The notes under the pieces: generated by a model
What the model saw: the letters and a program-made list of their open reading frames with translations, nothing else
Databases searched by the model: none
Told to the model about the DNA's origin: nothing
Shown: positions 43,230 to 55,295 of the stretch, piece by piece
Numbering within the stretch: the stretch's first letter is position 1
Layout of the letters: every line of letters starts with the position of its first letter
Source: Cyathus striatus
Lineage: Eukaryota; Basidiomycota; Agaricomycetes; Agaricales; Nidulariaceae
NCBI GenBank assembly: GCA_025738555.1
Contig: JAOVFP010000006.1
Span: 1,736,001 to 1,800,000, forward strand
Length of the DNA stretch: 64,000 bases
Direction of reading: 5' to 3'
Made by a program: the position numbers and the translations under genes

Positions 43230-46200
43230 AGTTCTATTAATGCTGTAAGTCTTCAAAATGTCACCTCATATCAACGTTCTGTGGCTTTGTTATCGGCAAA
43301 CCAATTCGTCCTTGCTCGTTGTAGACACTGTATACTATTTTACTACATTGTCCTGCCTTAACATGGAACGTTTCAATTCATCTTATGCAACTTCGACATT
43401 ACTGTACCATTAAGACCAAGTGTTCAGTCACCCGTCACAAACGACGATGAACTTGAACAGATCCCGGGTTTGTCACATGTCAGTGGTCACAGAGGTGCTT
43501 GAACAGAGGTACAACAAGACTTACAAAAGGGAAGTAGCTTTAAGACTTGGTCGTAATGGTACAGTAGTATACGGCGGATTAATTATTGGTGCAATTGTCA
43601 ATTTACCCCGGCATCCCCACTGAGTTTGCTACCCGGGCCTAATGATTTAATCATCTTACAACAAAGTAACAAGGTTAAATCTTCCATGCGCGGATAAGTA
43701 GTGTCTTTCATCTAATTGGATCATTCAACCTGGAAATCTTTCTCCGATATCGATCTGTAGTACTGAAAGCTGATTTATTTCTTTTTAATACTAATATTTC
43801 ATCCGATCTTAATCATAACAATATGCTCGGTATTTCCTCCTACACAAGCTCAGTAATCGGGAACGCTCAGTGTCACTGAGATACGGTGAGACATAAATGG
43901 TTGCCTCCTTGTTGTCGCGTTATAGAAAGGGGCAGGGCAAAATTCTGTGACAATTCATGTCCTTACTTAATTTTGAACGTACTGAAGGAGTCATTTGGAA
44001 GTCATTTCAATCGCGATCACGATCGGTATCTTTAAGGCGTACATAAGTTCGGAGTGTAAGTAGGTGTAAGTTACGAAGAGATTTCTGATTTTGATGGATT
44101 ATTGCAAAACAACGACACGGTATGGACTTGGCGTTTCGTCCAACAAAGACCGGATCTACCACAGAGGTTTACGACTCTCTCGGAGTCAGTGTAGATGGGA
44201 GGTAATAATCTATGAAACCTTATAACCTATGGAGGTGGGGACATTCCATTACGCGAGTGGTATAACCGTCTTGAAAGGACGTTGGAATCTGATTATACCA
44301 GCCTATCGAAATGGAGCCGCTGAGCCTTGATATAATCCGTACCTTCTCTAAGTTTAAAGCCGCTGTAATGCTCGTCTTGGTAATAGTTAAAATGTTCATT
44401 GATATGCATAGCACTCCATGCCCTTGCATTGCGAGATAAGCAGCATGATATCAATTTTCGCGTGCTAATTATAGATGGGTTGTAATCATAATTTTTCGAA
44501 AAAAGAATCGTTCGGAGGTGGGTACTGTGCTATTTCGACCGATTGTTCAATAACGCATAACGGCGCCCCTCTGAACTGAACAAATTTTCCGCTTGTCACG
44601 CGTCGCGAGGAAGTCTGGACAAAGGTTCAGTAGTCCTAATTTTCAAAAAATTTCGTTCATTTTCACACAATATATGTAAATGATGTAGAATAAATATATA
44701 CTTTAATGCATTTCCCAAGGTTTCAAGAAATATATAGTACTACTATACTTTTTCCTGTTACCACGGCCCATAGGAGTATGTAAATGCAGATTCTGGTGAC
44801 AGGTATCATGAGATCAAGCGCCACAGCTAGGTGCTCAAACATGATATAGCAGCCAGCTCCAACTGTAACATGGCGTACGTATGAAATTGTACGAAAGAGT
44901 CATTTTTGGGCGATTTGGAGCGGGGGAAAAAGTATCAAATCGAGCAAAAATGAGTTTACCGAACTTTGGGCGACTTGATAATACGTGATGTGGACTCATG
45001 GAGTCTCAGTGGCATTACGAGATAACTTGATGAATACGAAATAGCTAGTTGGACGCAACATTTGTCCAGATTCATCTGTCCCCAGCGAAAGAATCGGAGA
45101 GTGAGTAATGAACAAGGTCTCACTCACTGCGATTTCTACTAGTAAATAATGCGACCACCATGGCACCATAACGTTAGTGGAACATACTTATACTTATAAA
45201 TTCATTAATCATCCACCGGAACTTCGTGCATTGCGATATGATAACAATGCCCGAGAGACAAGAATACGAAATAAGGTCTCGTCATCATTTTCGAAGATTA
45301 ATGAACATTCATTCACCTTGCGCGTAAATTCGCATTATCACCCCCCCACCCTCCCGCAGCACTCGACATGAGGAGTTGTGTATACTACTGTCCATGGTTT
45401 CTACAACTCCGTGCATCGCCGCAGGAAGTTAAAGCTAAAGAAGTTACCGTAGTGAGATTATTTCTTCCACTATATTGATGGACTTTTGATGAACATGCCT
45501 GAATGGTGCTTCTCACTGGTCACATCAGGTTGTACTTAATATGAGGCGGGGGTTCGAGTTTAGTTCGAGTACCCCAGCTGAAATACGCAAGAGTTCAAAG
45601 AAAATAGACAATTTAACTTTGATGATCAAGGCAAACTGCAAGGCCTTGAAAGGTTGTTGAAAGGCCCACTTCTGATTGACTTCTGATTCAGACCTTCTGC
45701 CGCGCCATGACATATTTAAATCAGAATGTGCATGTGACCGCGTGATCGAAACTTCCGAATCCAACTTGAACTTGCAGCGTTACTTGCTTGAAACCACCAT
45801 TTTGTTCTCTGTTGCACATACACACTCCTGCAACTTGATCATCTGTTGATCAATATTCCGAATGAAATATGTACTGCACAGACAGCTTACATGTTGGTAA
45901 TGTCAAGCCGAATTTCAAATAAAGTCCTCGACGACTCACCGTTTTACTGCGACTTCAAGTCTAGATTTAGCTACTTCTGTTATAAGGCAAATTATACGTC
46001 CAAATTATCAAGCACAAGAAATGCGTTGGCTAGAAATTTTAATTTTATATCACTTTACTGTTGCCTACATACAACTGAAAGTTGGGACTACTTACTTATC
46101 TCAGGCACCAGCGCCAATTCCATTCTAAATTATTAGGCGCCGTTTTCGACAATGCACGTGCACAGTGCGTGAACTTCGAAATCAAATTCGAAATCGAAAT

Positions 46201-46255
46201 CAAAGTGCTTTAACATGAAGATTGCAAGAGGGTTTCTTTCCATTCTCTCCCCACT
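43230..46255. other. gene-poor 3.0 kb
   Basis: No gene could be supported on either strand. AT-rich, with short ORFs only. A small inverted repeat (GAGTGAG...CTCACTC) lies near 45100-45135, and short GAAATC-type repeats occur just before the ACR3 start (46175-46205). It could contain old, unrecognisable mobile-element debris. Confidence 0.4.
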
Positions 46256-47656
46256 ATGTCTTCACAACTAGAGAGCAAAGTTGGAAATGAAGGAGGGATA
46301 TTAGAGGTTAAAGATATTTCTGCGAGTGTTGTGGTTGTTGCTCCCAAAGGTGTGTACTTCTCCGCGTTCGATCACGAAGGTGGAAGGTGTCGTGGATTAA
46401 TATAACTATCCAGCACTCTTCAAGGAGCTCAGCATACTGGACAAACTCTTGACACCATTAATTCTTCTCTTTATGATTATTGGGGTTGTCATTGGAGAAT
46501 TTGCCCCACGCATCCGAGAAGCATTCAACACTGTCCAATTCCACAGTGTTTCCGTTCGTACGTGTCATTTTCAAACTCAAATTCAATATCAATCTTAGAA
46601 ACCTAACTTCCCTCACAGCAATCGCAATCGGCCTCATTGTTATGATGTGGCCGGTCTTAACCAAAGTGCAGTATGAAAAGCTCCCGGCCTCTTTTCTAAA
46701 CGCCGCATCTGGATTCACATTGGGATTTCCATAATCCTGAACTGGATTATAGGGCCCTTCATCATGTTTGCTCTTGCATGGGCTACACTTCCAGACTTAC
46801 CTGAGTACCGAACGGGTGTCATCATGGTCGGACTCGCGCGCTGTATTGCAATGGTGATGATATGGAATCATCTCGCAAGAGGCGATGGGGACTACTGTGC
46901 CATTCTAGTTGTTGTTAATGCCATTATGCAGATTATATTGTACTCGCCATACGCAGTACTGTTCATTAACATCATAGGCGGAAAAAATCAGCCGAATATC
47001 CACGTTTCATACGGAGACGTTGCAATTTCTGTGCTCATAGTACGGCCCTTTCCCCTCCGTCTCTTCCTTTCTAACTTTGTCTACAGTACCTAGGGATACC
47101 ACTAGTTGCAGGGATCGTAACCCGTTATACTATCTGGTACCTAACATCGAAACAATTCCTTGACACCAAATTTCTCCCCCTGTTCTCCCCTCTCGCACTC
47201 CTCGGGCTACTATATACCATTCTCGTCCTCTTTGCCTACCAAGGCCACCGAATTATCTCGAACATTGGTCCCGTATTCCGCGTCTTTGTGCCCTTGGTGC
47301 TGTACTTCTTCATCATGTGGGCTCCAGTGTTCATTTTCGTGCACCGTTTGTCGAGGAAGGAAGGGACAGATAAACATTTTGGTTATGAGATAGCTGTCGT
47401 GCAGTCTTTTACCGCTTCGAGCAACAATTTCGTGAGGATTGTCCTTTCTGTCAGATTCAACTTTTGCTAAACGTGCCCGCAGGAACTAGCGATTGCGGTA
47501 GCCATCGGGGTATACGGTGTAGACTCTGAACAAGCATTAGCGGCTACGATTGGTCCTCTCGTCGAAGTTCCGGTTCTGTTAGCTCTGACCTGGGTCGCTC
47601 TTTTTCTGAGACAAAAACTTTCTTGGGATGTTGCCTTGACTTCGGAGAAAGTATAG
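46256..47656 (+). pseudogene. ACR3: arsenite permease ACR3, frameshifted
   Basis: Homologue of Acr3, the plasma-membrane As(III)/H+ antiporter. ATG 46256, then exons 46256-46349, 46414-46557, 46619-47039 and two more after introns at 47040 and near 47431, ending at TAG 47654-47656. Family blocks: LLTPLILLFMIIGVVIGEF, LPDLPEYRTGVIMVGLARCI with the functional TM4 Cys, [40 protein letters not shown]. Within exon 3, near 46690-46696, the frame changes: KVQYEKLPASF is followed, one base short, by SKRRIWIHIGISIILNW. No GT..AG pair could rescue it, and exon lengths sum to one nucleotide less than a multiple of three. Either a recent inactivating deletion in a T run or a base lost in the assembly; otherwise no lesion is visible. 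Confidence 0.87.
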
Positions 47657-47771
47657 TCAACAATCGCGATTACACTCTGTGTTATGATATTATACAAGAT
47701 TCCAATTTACTCCCTGTGATATACCAAATCGTGTACATGATTGTATTTCAAAGATTTCATTTTATATCATG

Positions 47772-49865
47772 TTACTTCTTCCCCATACCTTGAACATCAA
47801 TCCACCTCTTCGGAATTCCTTTTCCTGTGAGATACTCTACCACCGCAGGGCCTTGTTTCCCCTGGACGAGAACTTCCATTCCGGAGCCAGCCGGTTTGCC
47901 TATGACGGGGGAAACTAATACTTTTCAGCACTTGCCCAGCAACGACATAAAAGGAAACATACCAGACGTAGCACCAGCACAAACCTTCCTCAGATCCTCT
48001 GCCATCTCCTCCGCCTCCACGACTAGGAAGGGCTCAAACCCGGTAATGAGCGTGCTCGCTTTGCGGCCTTGTCTGATTTTAGTTACGACCTGGATAGGTT
48101 TGAGCGATCCTTTCCTATTCAATCATTAATAAACCTAATTATAGGTGGTAAAAAGAAACGAACACACTTGCACACCGGATCTCTCCCTTCAGCTTTCACC
48201 TCATACCACGGCTGCATCTTATCTATAATCTTCTTCGTAATCTCATCCCTCTTCATCATGTCTTTCACTTCTCCCGCATCTACTTCCTCCACGCCTTTCT
48301 TTTTCGATTTCGGAGGCTTCACGGCGGAAAGGAGGAGGGGGTCAAGGTTGATAAGTGCCTGGTCTCTAGGATTGACGAGGTTATTCTTAGTAATGTAGGC
48401 GCCCACTAGCGCACGGATTTCCTCGACTCCATACAAATTCGAAGTTCTACTCTCATTAGCTCTAATTCAATAAAAAGAGTAAACCACAGACCTAGCACCA
48501 ACGGCTTCAAAGATATCCCCAACAACATGGGGTTTCCACACTTCTCTCACCTCAACCTCACCTGCCTTTCTCTCCCTTTCCTCCCTCTCCCTCTCTTCCC
48601 TCTTCTCCTTCTTCGCCTTCTTAGCCTCCACATCTCCGAAAGTCACAAAAGGCGAATGCCGGTCCACATCCTCGTGCTTTGTATTCACAGCCATAACAAG
48701 CACCTCCGTCTGTGCGGAATGTTTCTGTGGGGACTTGGTGTTCACCAACCCGGCCTTTTCAGCAGACTTGAGGAACGCAGTGAGTGACTTGTGGGAGGAT
48801 GATTTAATGTTTATCTCTTGAGGGTCTATGTGAACTTCTGTTGCTCCCGTTCCGGGTGGAAGAGACGCGGGTTGTAAGGCAAGGGTGGGGAATGCAGGGC
48901 GGGAGGGAAGAATGCATGCGGTGTAGAATTGCGTTGCTGGCATGGGGAAGGATGGGGGTGTGGGAGAAGTTGATATGGATGAGATGGCTTGGAGGAGAGA
49001 TTTGGTTAAAAGGATAGATATTTCATGTGGGGTGTAGGCGGTTGCTGACTTGGGGGCAGGAGCGGGGGTGGGAAGCATCACTTCTTCTTTATCTTCCTGT
49101 TTATCTTCTTCATTACCCTCTTCTTCCGCGTCTTCTACGCTAGACTCCGCCTTGGGTTCGATAACATCCCCAGGTGGAACATCCCCCTTTGCGCCCATAT
49201 CCCAAAGATGATCCTTCCACGTGTGCAGCACATGTACCGCCTTCCCCTTCTCCCTCCCTCCCTCTCTCAGTAAGTCACTCGGAAGAGCCATCCTACCCAC
49301 AGCCAAAGGTGGAGATAACATTGGTTTCCCATCTTCTCGCGTTAACTGGCGTACAGACACAAGTGCACCTTCAGGAAGCCCAGGAGAGGAGTGAATGACT
49401 GGCTTGGTTTAATACGCCATGTCAGAGAACCAGGAATGCGTCCACAAAGCTGATGAACGAACCTCCTGGTATCATGAGATCGGCACCGCCCACAAGAATG
49501 GGGATGACTGCTGAAGGGGTGGAAAGGAAGGGCAAGAGGTTGGTCTTTTTCCAGAGTGAGTAGATGCTTGGTACGAGGTCTTCCGAGCCCTTTCCTATTG
49601 TAAACCAGCATGGGTCTCCATTTGGTGACAAATACGCTAACTAGAAATTCCATCAGCTTTAGAGAAAGTGAGAAGAGAAGAGACAAACGCCAGGCTCGTT
49701 GAGGTGGGTGCTGAACTTGACGCTAAGAATGCCGTCTGGGACAAGGAGATCGGCGTCTTCCTGAGAAATGTTGAATGCTGCTATAACGCGCTGTTTTAGC
49801 TTGCGTCTGTCTGAGCCGCGCAAAGGCGCTGATGTTTTCAGATTTCCGAGTGGCTTTTTGAACAT
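47772..49865 (-). CDS. TMA64: translation factor eIF2D / TMA64
   Basis: eIF2D (ligatin; yeast Tma64), which delivers or removes tRNA on 40S subunits during non-canonical initiation and recycling. The start at 49865 gives the signature MFKKPLGNLKTSAPLRGSDR RKLKQRVIAAF. A PUA domain follows (PSIYSLWKKTNLLPFLSTP, VGGADLMIPGG). An acidic linker with EEGNEEDKQEDKEEV precedes the winged-helix/SWIB-like part (QFYTACILPSRPAFP, EINIKSSSHKSLTAFLKS) and the C-terminal SUI1 domain (SLKPIQVVTKIRQGRKASTL, TGFEPFLV), ending RWIDVQGMGKK. About six exons. It converges on ACR3 with a 115-nt gap and is divergent from the secreted-protein pseudogene. Confidence 0.93.
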
Positions 49866-50309
49866 CGTCAGTCGAAACGAACAGAGATAAGATCTAAGAT
49901 AAGACCAACCTCACTCAAATATCTAAAGACGTTGGTCAACAGCCAACAATAAACTTACCACACAACTTCCGTATGTACCTACTTGTTCATTTCGCCGGAG
50001 TCCTTCACCGTTGCGTGCTCACCTGGTTAACATCTCACTTCTGCACTGCCTCTCTTTTTCTAGAGTATTCAAAGCATTATGGAGCCCCTCGATGACTATC
50101 TCACTCCGGCGTTCTTGGCGCGCCTTCAATACAATGATACCCATCCATACGGCACACATGCTCCGTCCTTTGAGCTGGAGTGAATCCTCCCCGGACCTTG
50201 ACATACTCTGTTTGGTACTACTATGACCCACCAAAGGAACTTGTTTTGCTATGTTCTCTGTCTTGCCATCTAACAGAGATAAAGATGAAGGCATACATGC
50301 TCAATAAAC
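49866..50309. other. divergent spacer between eIF2D and the pseudogene
   Basis: 0.44 kb. A 34-codon plus ORF at 50079-50183 (MEPLDDYLTPAFLARLQYND...) directly follows an acceptor-like TTTTCTAG and reads like a genuine first exon, but no continuation was found; possibly a remnant. Confidence 0.3.
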
Positions 50310-51476
50310 ATGGCTGTTAAGCACTGGACTTCTTTACTCGTTGTCCTCCTCTCACCTGGCGCTGCATTAGGCCAAACAGTGCCGGTAGACTGTCTAACTC
50401 TCACACCGAGCATTGCCTCTCTTGAAGACCTGACCTCCTGCTTCGAGACTTACACCGTTCCCCGAGAACCATTACATCTGCTCAATTTACAATGCAGCCC
50501 AACCCTCCGCCTCACAACTCGCAGGATGGAATGCCGCCGTCAGCTTCATCTTAGCAGCAGACCACTCCTCTTGTGGTCTACCACCCGATTCGCCTATCAG
50601 CAACATCTATAGCGCATCCTTGTTCACCGATGGAACTACGCATGACTCGTACTGCGTTTTCTACAAAACGCACTCCTCACCGCATCCGGTGGGAAAGCAT
50701 TCCAACACGGCTGGGGAACACTCATCGTTCAGTCCAATGCTACCAAATCCTTGCACTTCTTCGTCCCCTACCCCTTGGTTGATACAGGTGTCGCCCCAGA
50801 AGCAGCTATAGTGTTCAAACGTGTGGTAGGTAAGTCGTTCTTGATGGAAGGTAGACACCCACAAGCGATTGCCGGTACGCGTTTGTGTAATCCAGGTACT
50901 TGTACGGGCCTTAAAGCCGATGGGGCGCATAATAGCGTAAGTACCTCTATCCTCAAAATGCATTTAATGATACATTACTCATCGTACTTAGAATGAACCA
51001 CTCCACCAAGCCCTCCTCCAAATCCGTACATGGCAAAACGCTCAACCAGGCGGCTGCCCATCTCGAATATGCGTATACCTCGAATAGAACGGTAAATCCA
51101 ATTCCGAGTGTTCCTCCGATACCACGTTCCTCTCCAGCGGTATCGGTACGTCTTCTCCCTCAGCTCCTTCCTTCTCTGCTCATCCTACCTTTTTTTCTCT
51201 AGCCACAGCATCCTGCTACGCAGACCCCAACTTGCTAATCAATCGCATCCACCGTCAGCTAATACAAGCCTTCCCCACAGGCATTCACCGCACACCGGCA
51301 GACGACGTGTTCGCACGCGTGGTGAATGGGGTATCGGAGGCGGACGTGTGAAGGCACCTGTGGAGTATGGTAGCGCCGATTTTGGACAGTTTGTTACTAT
51401 TGAGCAGGATGCGGGTTCCAGGGATCCGACGAATTGGGGAAGGTGGTCAAATGTTATTTCGTTGGCCTTTGCTTGA
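50310..51476 (+). pseudogene. secreted fungal protein gene, multiply broken
   Basis: Remnant of a secreted protein typical of saprotrophic basidiomycetes (function unknown). The signal peptide is intact (HWTSLLVVLLSPGAALG), then QTVPVDCLTLTPSIASLEDL. Homology-like reading then needs frame changes at the CCCC run 50460-50463 (continuing ENHYICSIYNAAQPSASQLA), near 50664-50672 (continuing LLTASGGKAFQHGWG), and near 51330-51350 (continuing GGRVKAPVEYGSADFGQF). An in-frame TAG sits at 51085-51087, after RICVYLE and before NGKSNSECSSDTTFLSSG. Two normal-looking introns remain (GTAAGT at about 50938, GTACGT at about 51146). Four independent lesions make sequencing error an unlikely explanation. The end IEQDAGSRDPTNWGRW is intact to TGA 51474-51476. 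Confidence 0.82.
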
Positions 51477-51820
51477 TCTATTGGCTATATGACTTTACTA
51501 ATTGGACGATAGAATAAATGCACATAAGTAATATTTACGTGGTCTCAATACGATTTATTTTATTCAGATGACGTGCCTTTGAAGGCGTTGTAGTGGCTCT
51601 GTGCACGCATAAACGTGGAAAATCTGAGGGCATTCTTGCGTGCATTACCTTACCGAGGAATCCTTTCGTTAATATAAATCAATCAGACGAAAACTTTTAT
51701 TTAAACGTTGGAATAAGTGATGATTGCAATATTATTATTACATGTGTGTCAGGGTGATATTATGTACATTTTGGCGCTAATATTACACAGCTATTCTGAG
51801 AAGGGATTACAAGATACTTT
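51477..51820. other. convergent 3' spacer
   Basis: 0.34 kb, AT-rich, between the pseudogene end and the rvt stop; presumed terminators, no ORF. Confidence 0.45.
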
Positions 51821-54510
51821 TCACTGGTCCAGCTTTATTCTCGAGCTTCGGAAAAGCTGAACCATTCCCACCGGAATCAGCGTCGGATCCACAATCTCTA
51901 GCCCACCGAACTTCTTGACAAGCTCTTCACCATAGAGGGATACAATCCACCTATTATACCAGTTCATAGTGCCCCAAGACTTATCCTTGGATCCAGCAAG
52001 CATTGCATCCAAGGCAGGAGTAGACCGCATCGGCGTCAAATCCGGAACGTCAAGCATGTTCTCATATAAGCAGCCCCAGTCGTCCAGCCACGATTCGCGT
52101 AGAGAGACATATTCCTCAAACGACACGAACTTGTCTAAGCTCGGCTTTTCGATGAATCTTCTCCTCCGGCCAGGAACAGTGCCTGGAGTGCCGGGGTTGC
52201 TGGTCTCCCAGTGCTCCTTCTTGCGCTTGTAGTTTTCTTCGTCCTTCTTCATCTCGTGGGTGAAAGTCTCCTCTATGGAATACTCACGTTTCTTATGAGG
52301 GATCGCAAGAACCTCGAGCATGGTATTCCGAAGCTCCAAACCTCCGCTACTGAGAGGGAAGTAGAAGTATCCTTCTGGGAGATCCTTCACATCCAAACGT
52401 TGCTCGAATACACTACGTAAATGACCAACGGCACTATTATTTTCTCCCGGGAATAATTCACGCTGGATTCGAGCCAAAGTCTGAACAATATCGTCGGCGT
52501 GGGCTTCTCCAAAGCAATTCGTCGGGCGCCCACCGAAGTTGCGCAGGAAGAATGCCATGTACTTGTTGTACGCATTGACCCAGCCGAACACGGACTTCGT
52601 AAACGCCAGCTGACGTTTCAATTCGGCGATATGGGCGTCTATATCCTTCTGGTCGATGACGAATCGGGCCTTGGAAGCGTCGAATTTCAGAAAACCCCAG
52701 CGAATGTCACCAGACGGTAATCCCGTAAATGAACCATTTCCAACATATGCGGAGCCAGTCTTTTCGTCGTTGAACTTGAGCCCTGCAAGCTGTGCATAGG
52801 TGTTCATCTCCTTCCAGGCGGCGGCACACTTCGTAACGTCAGAGTCCCAGATCCATAAGTCGTCGTGCAACCTGTGGAGGAATAGTCCGTCTACCTTCTG
52901 GTTCACCGTTAAATCCAATCCGAACAAGATGGCCTCGCCGCAAACAGCACTGAGAGAGTAACCAATGGGAGTCCCACATTTTCGTATCTGCGTTTCCTTA
53001 TCTTCGGCGAACTGTATTGGAGCTTGAAGGAATGTCCTGAAGAAAGCGAGCCATTTTTCGGCAAAGCCATAGTACTCGAGAATCGTCAAAATCGCCTCAT
53101 GGGAAAGGGAAGGGCCAAACCACTCCAGGTCCGATCGTATGACAGAAAAGCTCCCTCGAAGCGCGGTGTTAAGATAGCACTCGGTTGTCATGATGTGCAA
53201 TAATTTCTGTTTAATCTGTGTAGGTGACAGCTTAGCGCCAGTGCCGTTTACTACATCGATGTCATCGTCATCTTCCTCCACATCAACGAGGTCATCGTAT
53301 TCCCTCGTACTTCCCATAGTATCGGAAAGTTGACTGAGGAAGAATAACCCTCTGCGCATGCGGTTTCTGTGGTCATCGATAGATTTAGATTTGGGCAACT
53401 GTTGGAGACGTTTCTCGCGTTCTAGTCGAGGCAACGCAGTGTCCTTTCGCTTCCAGGCCTTGCTGTTGTATACAGCTGTGAGAGCGTGCTTCAACTTGAC
53501 TTGCCAAGTTATGCCGAGGTAGTGAAGCAGCAAGGCATCGATGATCTCGGGATCCGTGAATGCTCTAAATACGCCATCCTTGATCAGAAAATGTTGCAAA
53601 TTGATGAGAGATTGACATACCTGTATTTCCCATTCAAATGCCGGCGCATCTCAACCACGATACCTTCTGCGGGCCATGACCAACTTTCCAAGCTCGCAAG
53701 GCGCATGTTCAAGACACTTGTAACTTCATCAATAACAGTATTGTTGTCCAGGAACTCTTTGAGCGTGCCACGCTTCTCCTCGTCCATCAGACCGGTGGTG
53801 AGAAGCCCCTGAATCGTACTCCGGACATCTGTCGCATTCAGCTTTCTAAGGAGAATGAGGTCTCCTTGCAGCTTGACATCCTTCCTGAGCGCCTTCAATG
53901 CCTTTTCGCCTTCTTCTCCTGAAAAGAGGCCGTCAAGGAACTTAGTCAGAGCAGGCTTATCGATAGGATTGTTCTCAAAGATAATGGATTCCAGTTTCTC
54001 TCTCTGCTCGAATAACTCCTTGCGCCCCTCATCGACAAGCTCGTAGCTAGTATCAGTAGCCCCATCGTCAACCGAAGCTTGATGCGTCACCGTGCTGGAG
54101 TCTCCGCTGGAAAGCCACTCGTTGAACAGCGTTCCAAACAATTTCGCGCAGTCGAAGCGCATCATGTTATGACGGACGTGGGTTTCTAGAGTCTCTGCCC
54201 AGCCTCTGGCGATGTCAGGACTAAAGCTCGGGTCATTCTTGGCTTGCTTCAACCAGTACTTGAGGTTACTAAGGTTGAGCTTACCACCGACATTGTCGTA
54301 CTCCGTTACCGATCCCGACCCAGTCCAAGAGCGTACTTCCTCCAGAAGAATCTCCACCTTGGCGACATAGTTGTTGCCTGCAGCGTTGGCCCTCTCGAGG
54401 ACATCCGAATGTTTTTTGTACGCAAGCCGTTGTTTTTCAAGCTCCTGAAGCTTAATGGAAGTGATGAATTGTAGTGCCTGGCTGAAAGAGGAGGATTTCG
54501 ATGCTGCCAT
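51821..54510 (-). CDS. rvt: cellular reverse transcriptase, rvt family
   Basis: Single-copy-type reverse transcriptase gene (rvt family: RT-related cellular genes of fungi, bdelloids and some bacteria that are not mobile). Exons 53621-54510 and 51821-53564, joined over a 56-nt GTATGT..TTTAG intron, give 877 aa in phase. The N-terminal 300 residues are helical with coiled-coil character (IKLQELEKQRLAYKKHSDVL). The RT core shows TALRGSFSVIRSDLEWFGPS, KCGTPIGYSLSAVCGEAILF, and the catalytic Asp pair in LHRLHDDLWIWDSD, then LKFNDEKTGS and DIRWGFLKFD. A C-terminal cap follows (YFYFPLSSGGLELRN). No integrase, endonuclease, gag, LTR or poly-A tail is nearby. It is divergent from H2A.Z. Confidence 0.88.
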
Positions 54511-55295
54511 TTTGGAATTCAGTGAGAGGGGGTCTGAAGAAGCAGACGAACAGGAGCGACTGTTTAAATCGACTTTCCTACCCTTCGGGCACAGCCATCG
54601 GCGGCACCGTACGTACGTCGCGGTGACTCGTTGGTTGCGAATGCTCCTAATTTTTGTATAACATGGAGTGAAGTGAAGTCACGAAGGACACAACGTGAGT
54701 CAACTTTTTAACTTATTCTGAATCAAGAACGGCGGCTCCGCTATATACCTTGTACGTAACTGTTATCGAAATTCCTAATTCCTAGTCACCGCCAGCCATC
54801 GAGATGCTTGTTGAGTGCATAATTTCTATTCCACTGCCAGTATGACTTGGCAGAATCATTCCATTTCAGTAGAAGGTGTAATGCTTACGCAGAAAAACAA
54901 GCTTGACTCGTACTCAGGAGTCAGGAACTCAATGATATTCAATGGGTGCAGTGTTGACATATTTACCGGCACCATTTATTACAAACAAATGTTAATACAG
55001 ATCATGTGACTGCAATTTCGTTGATTGGTGTGAAACTCGGCAAAGGGCGCCAAATACTTCTTTCTTTGGAACCACCACCGTCTTCAGCCCTCCTTTCTCG
55101 TTTCTTTGCCACCATTTTCACCCCTTTCGCCCTCTCCACCCCCAGAATTTTAGGCGGTCTGAATTCCTATCAAATTATTCGTTCTGGTGAAGGTTAGCTA
55201 CCTTTTCAGCGCTGCGCGTCATCCAGTCGCGTCGACTCACACTTCCATTAGTCGCGCCTGCGTCTCCTATTGCACTACTTTCACATCAGTTATAA
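54511..55295. other. divergent promoter region rvt / H2A.Z
   Basis: 0.78 kb. It contains the self-complementary CGTACGTACG near 54610 and CT-rich tracts before the H2A.Z ATG. No gene supported. Confidence 0.45.

Noticed and set aside
45090..45140. Possible transposon terminal repeats (GAGTGAG / CTCACTC) here and a similar motif near 39990-40040
   Set aside because: Arms are only 7 bp, loops are unlike and no target duplication or transposase was found; too weak to call a mobile element.
45540..45575. tRNA-like B-box (GTTCGAGT) sequence
   Set aside because: No matching A-box or acceptor-stem pairing at the right distance; a cloverleaf could not be drawn.
48527..48787. Plus ORF with Leu/Pro-rich hydrophobic sequence
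   Set aside because: Antisense to the Lys/Glu-rich linker of eIF2D; Lys/Glu codons read as Leu/Phe/Ser on the other strand.
51821..54510. Interpretation of the reverse transcriptase as a retrotransposon
   Set aside because: No LTRs, target-site duplications, poly-A tail, gag, integrase or endonuclease are seen; the gene has a spliceosomal intron and the rvt-type architecture.
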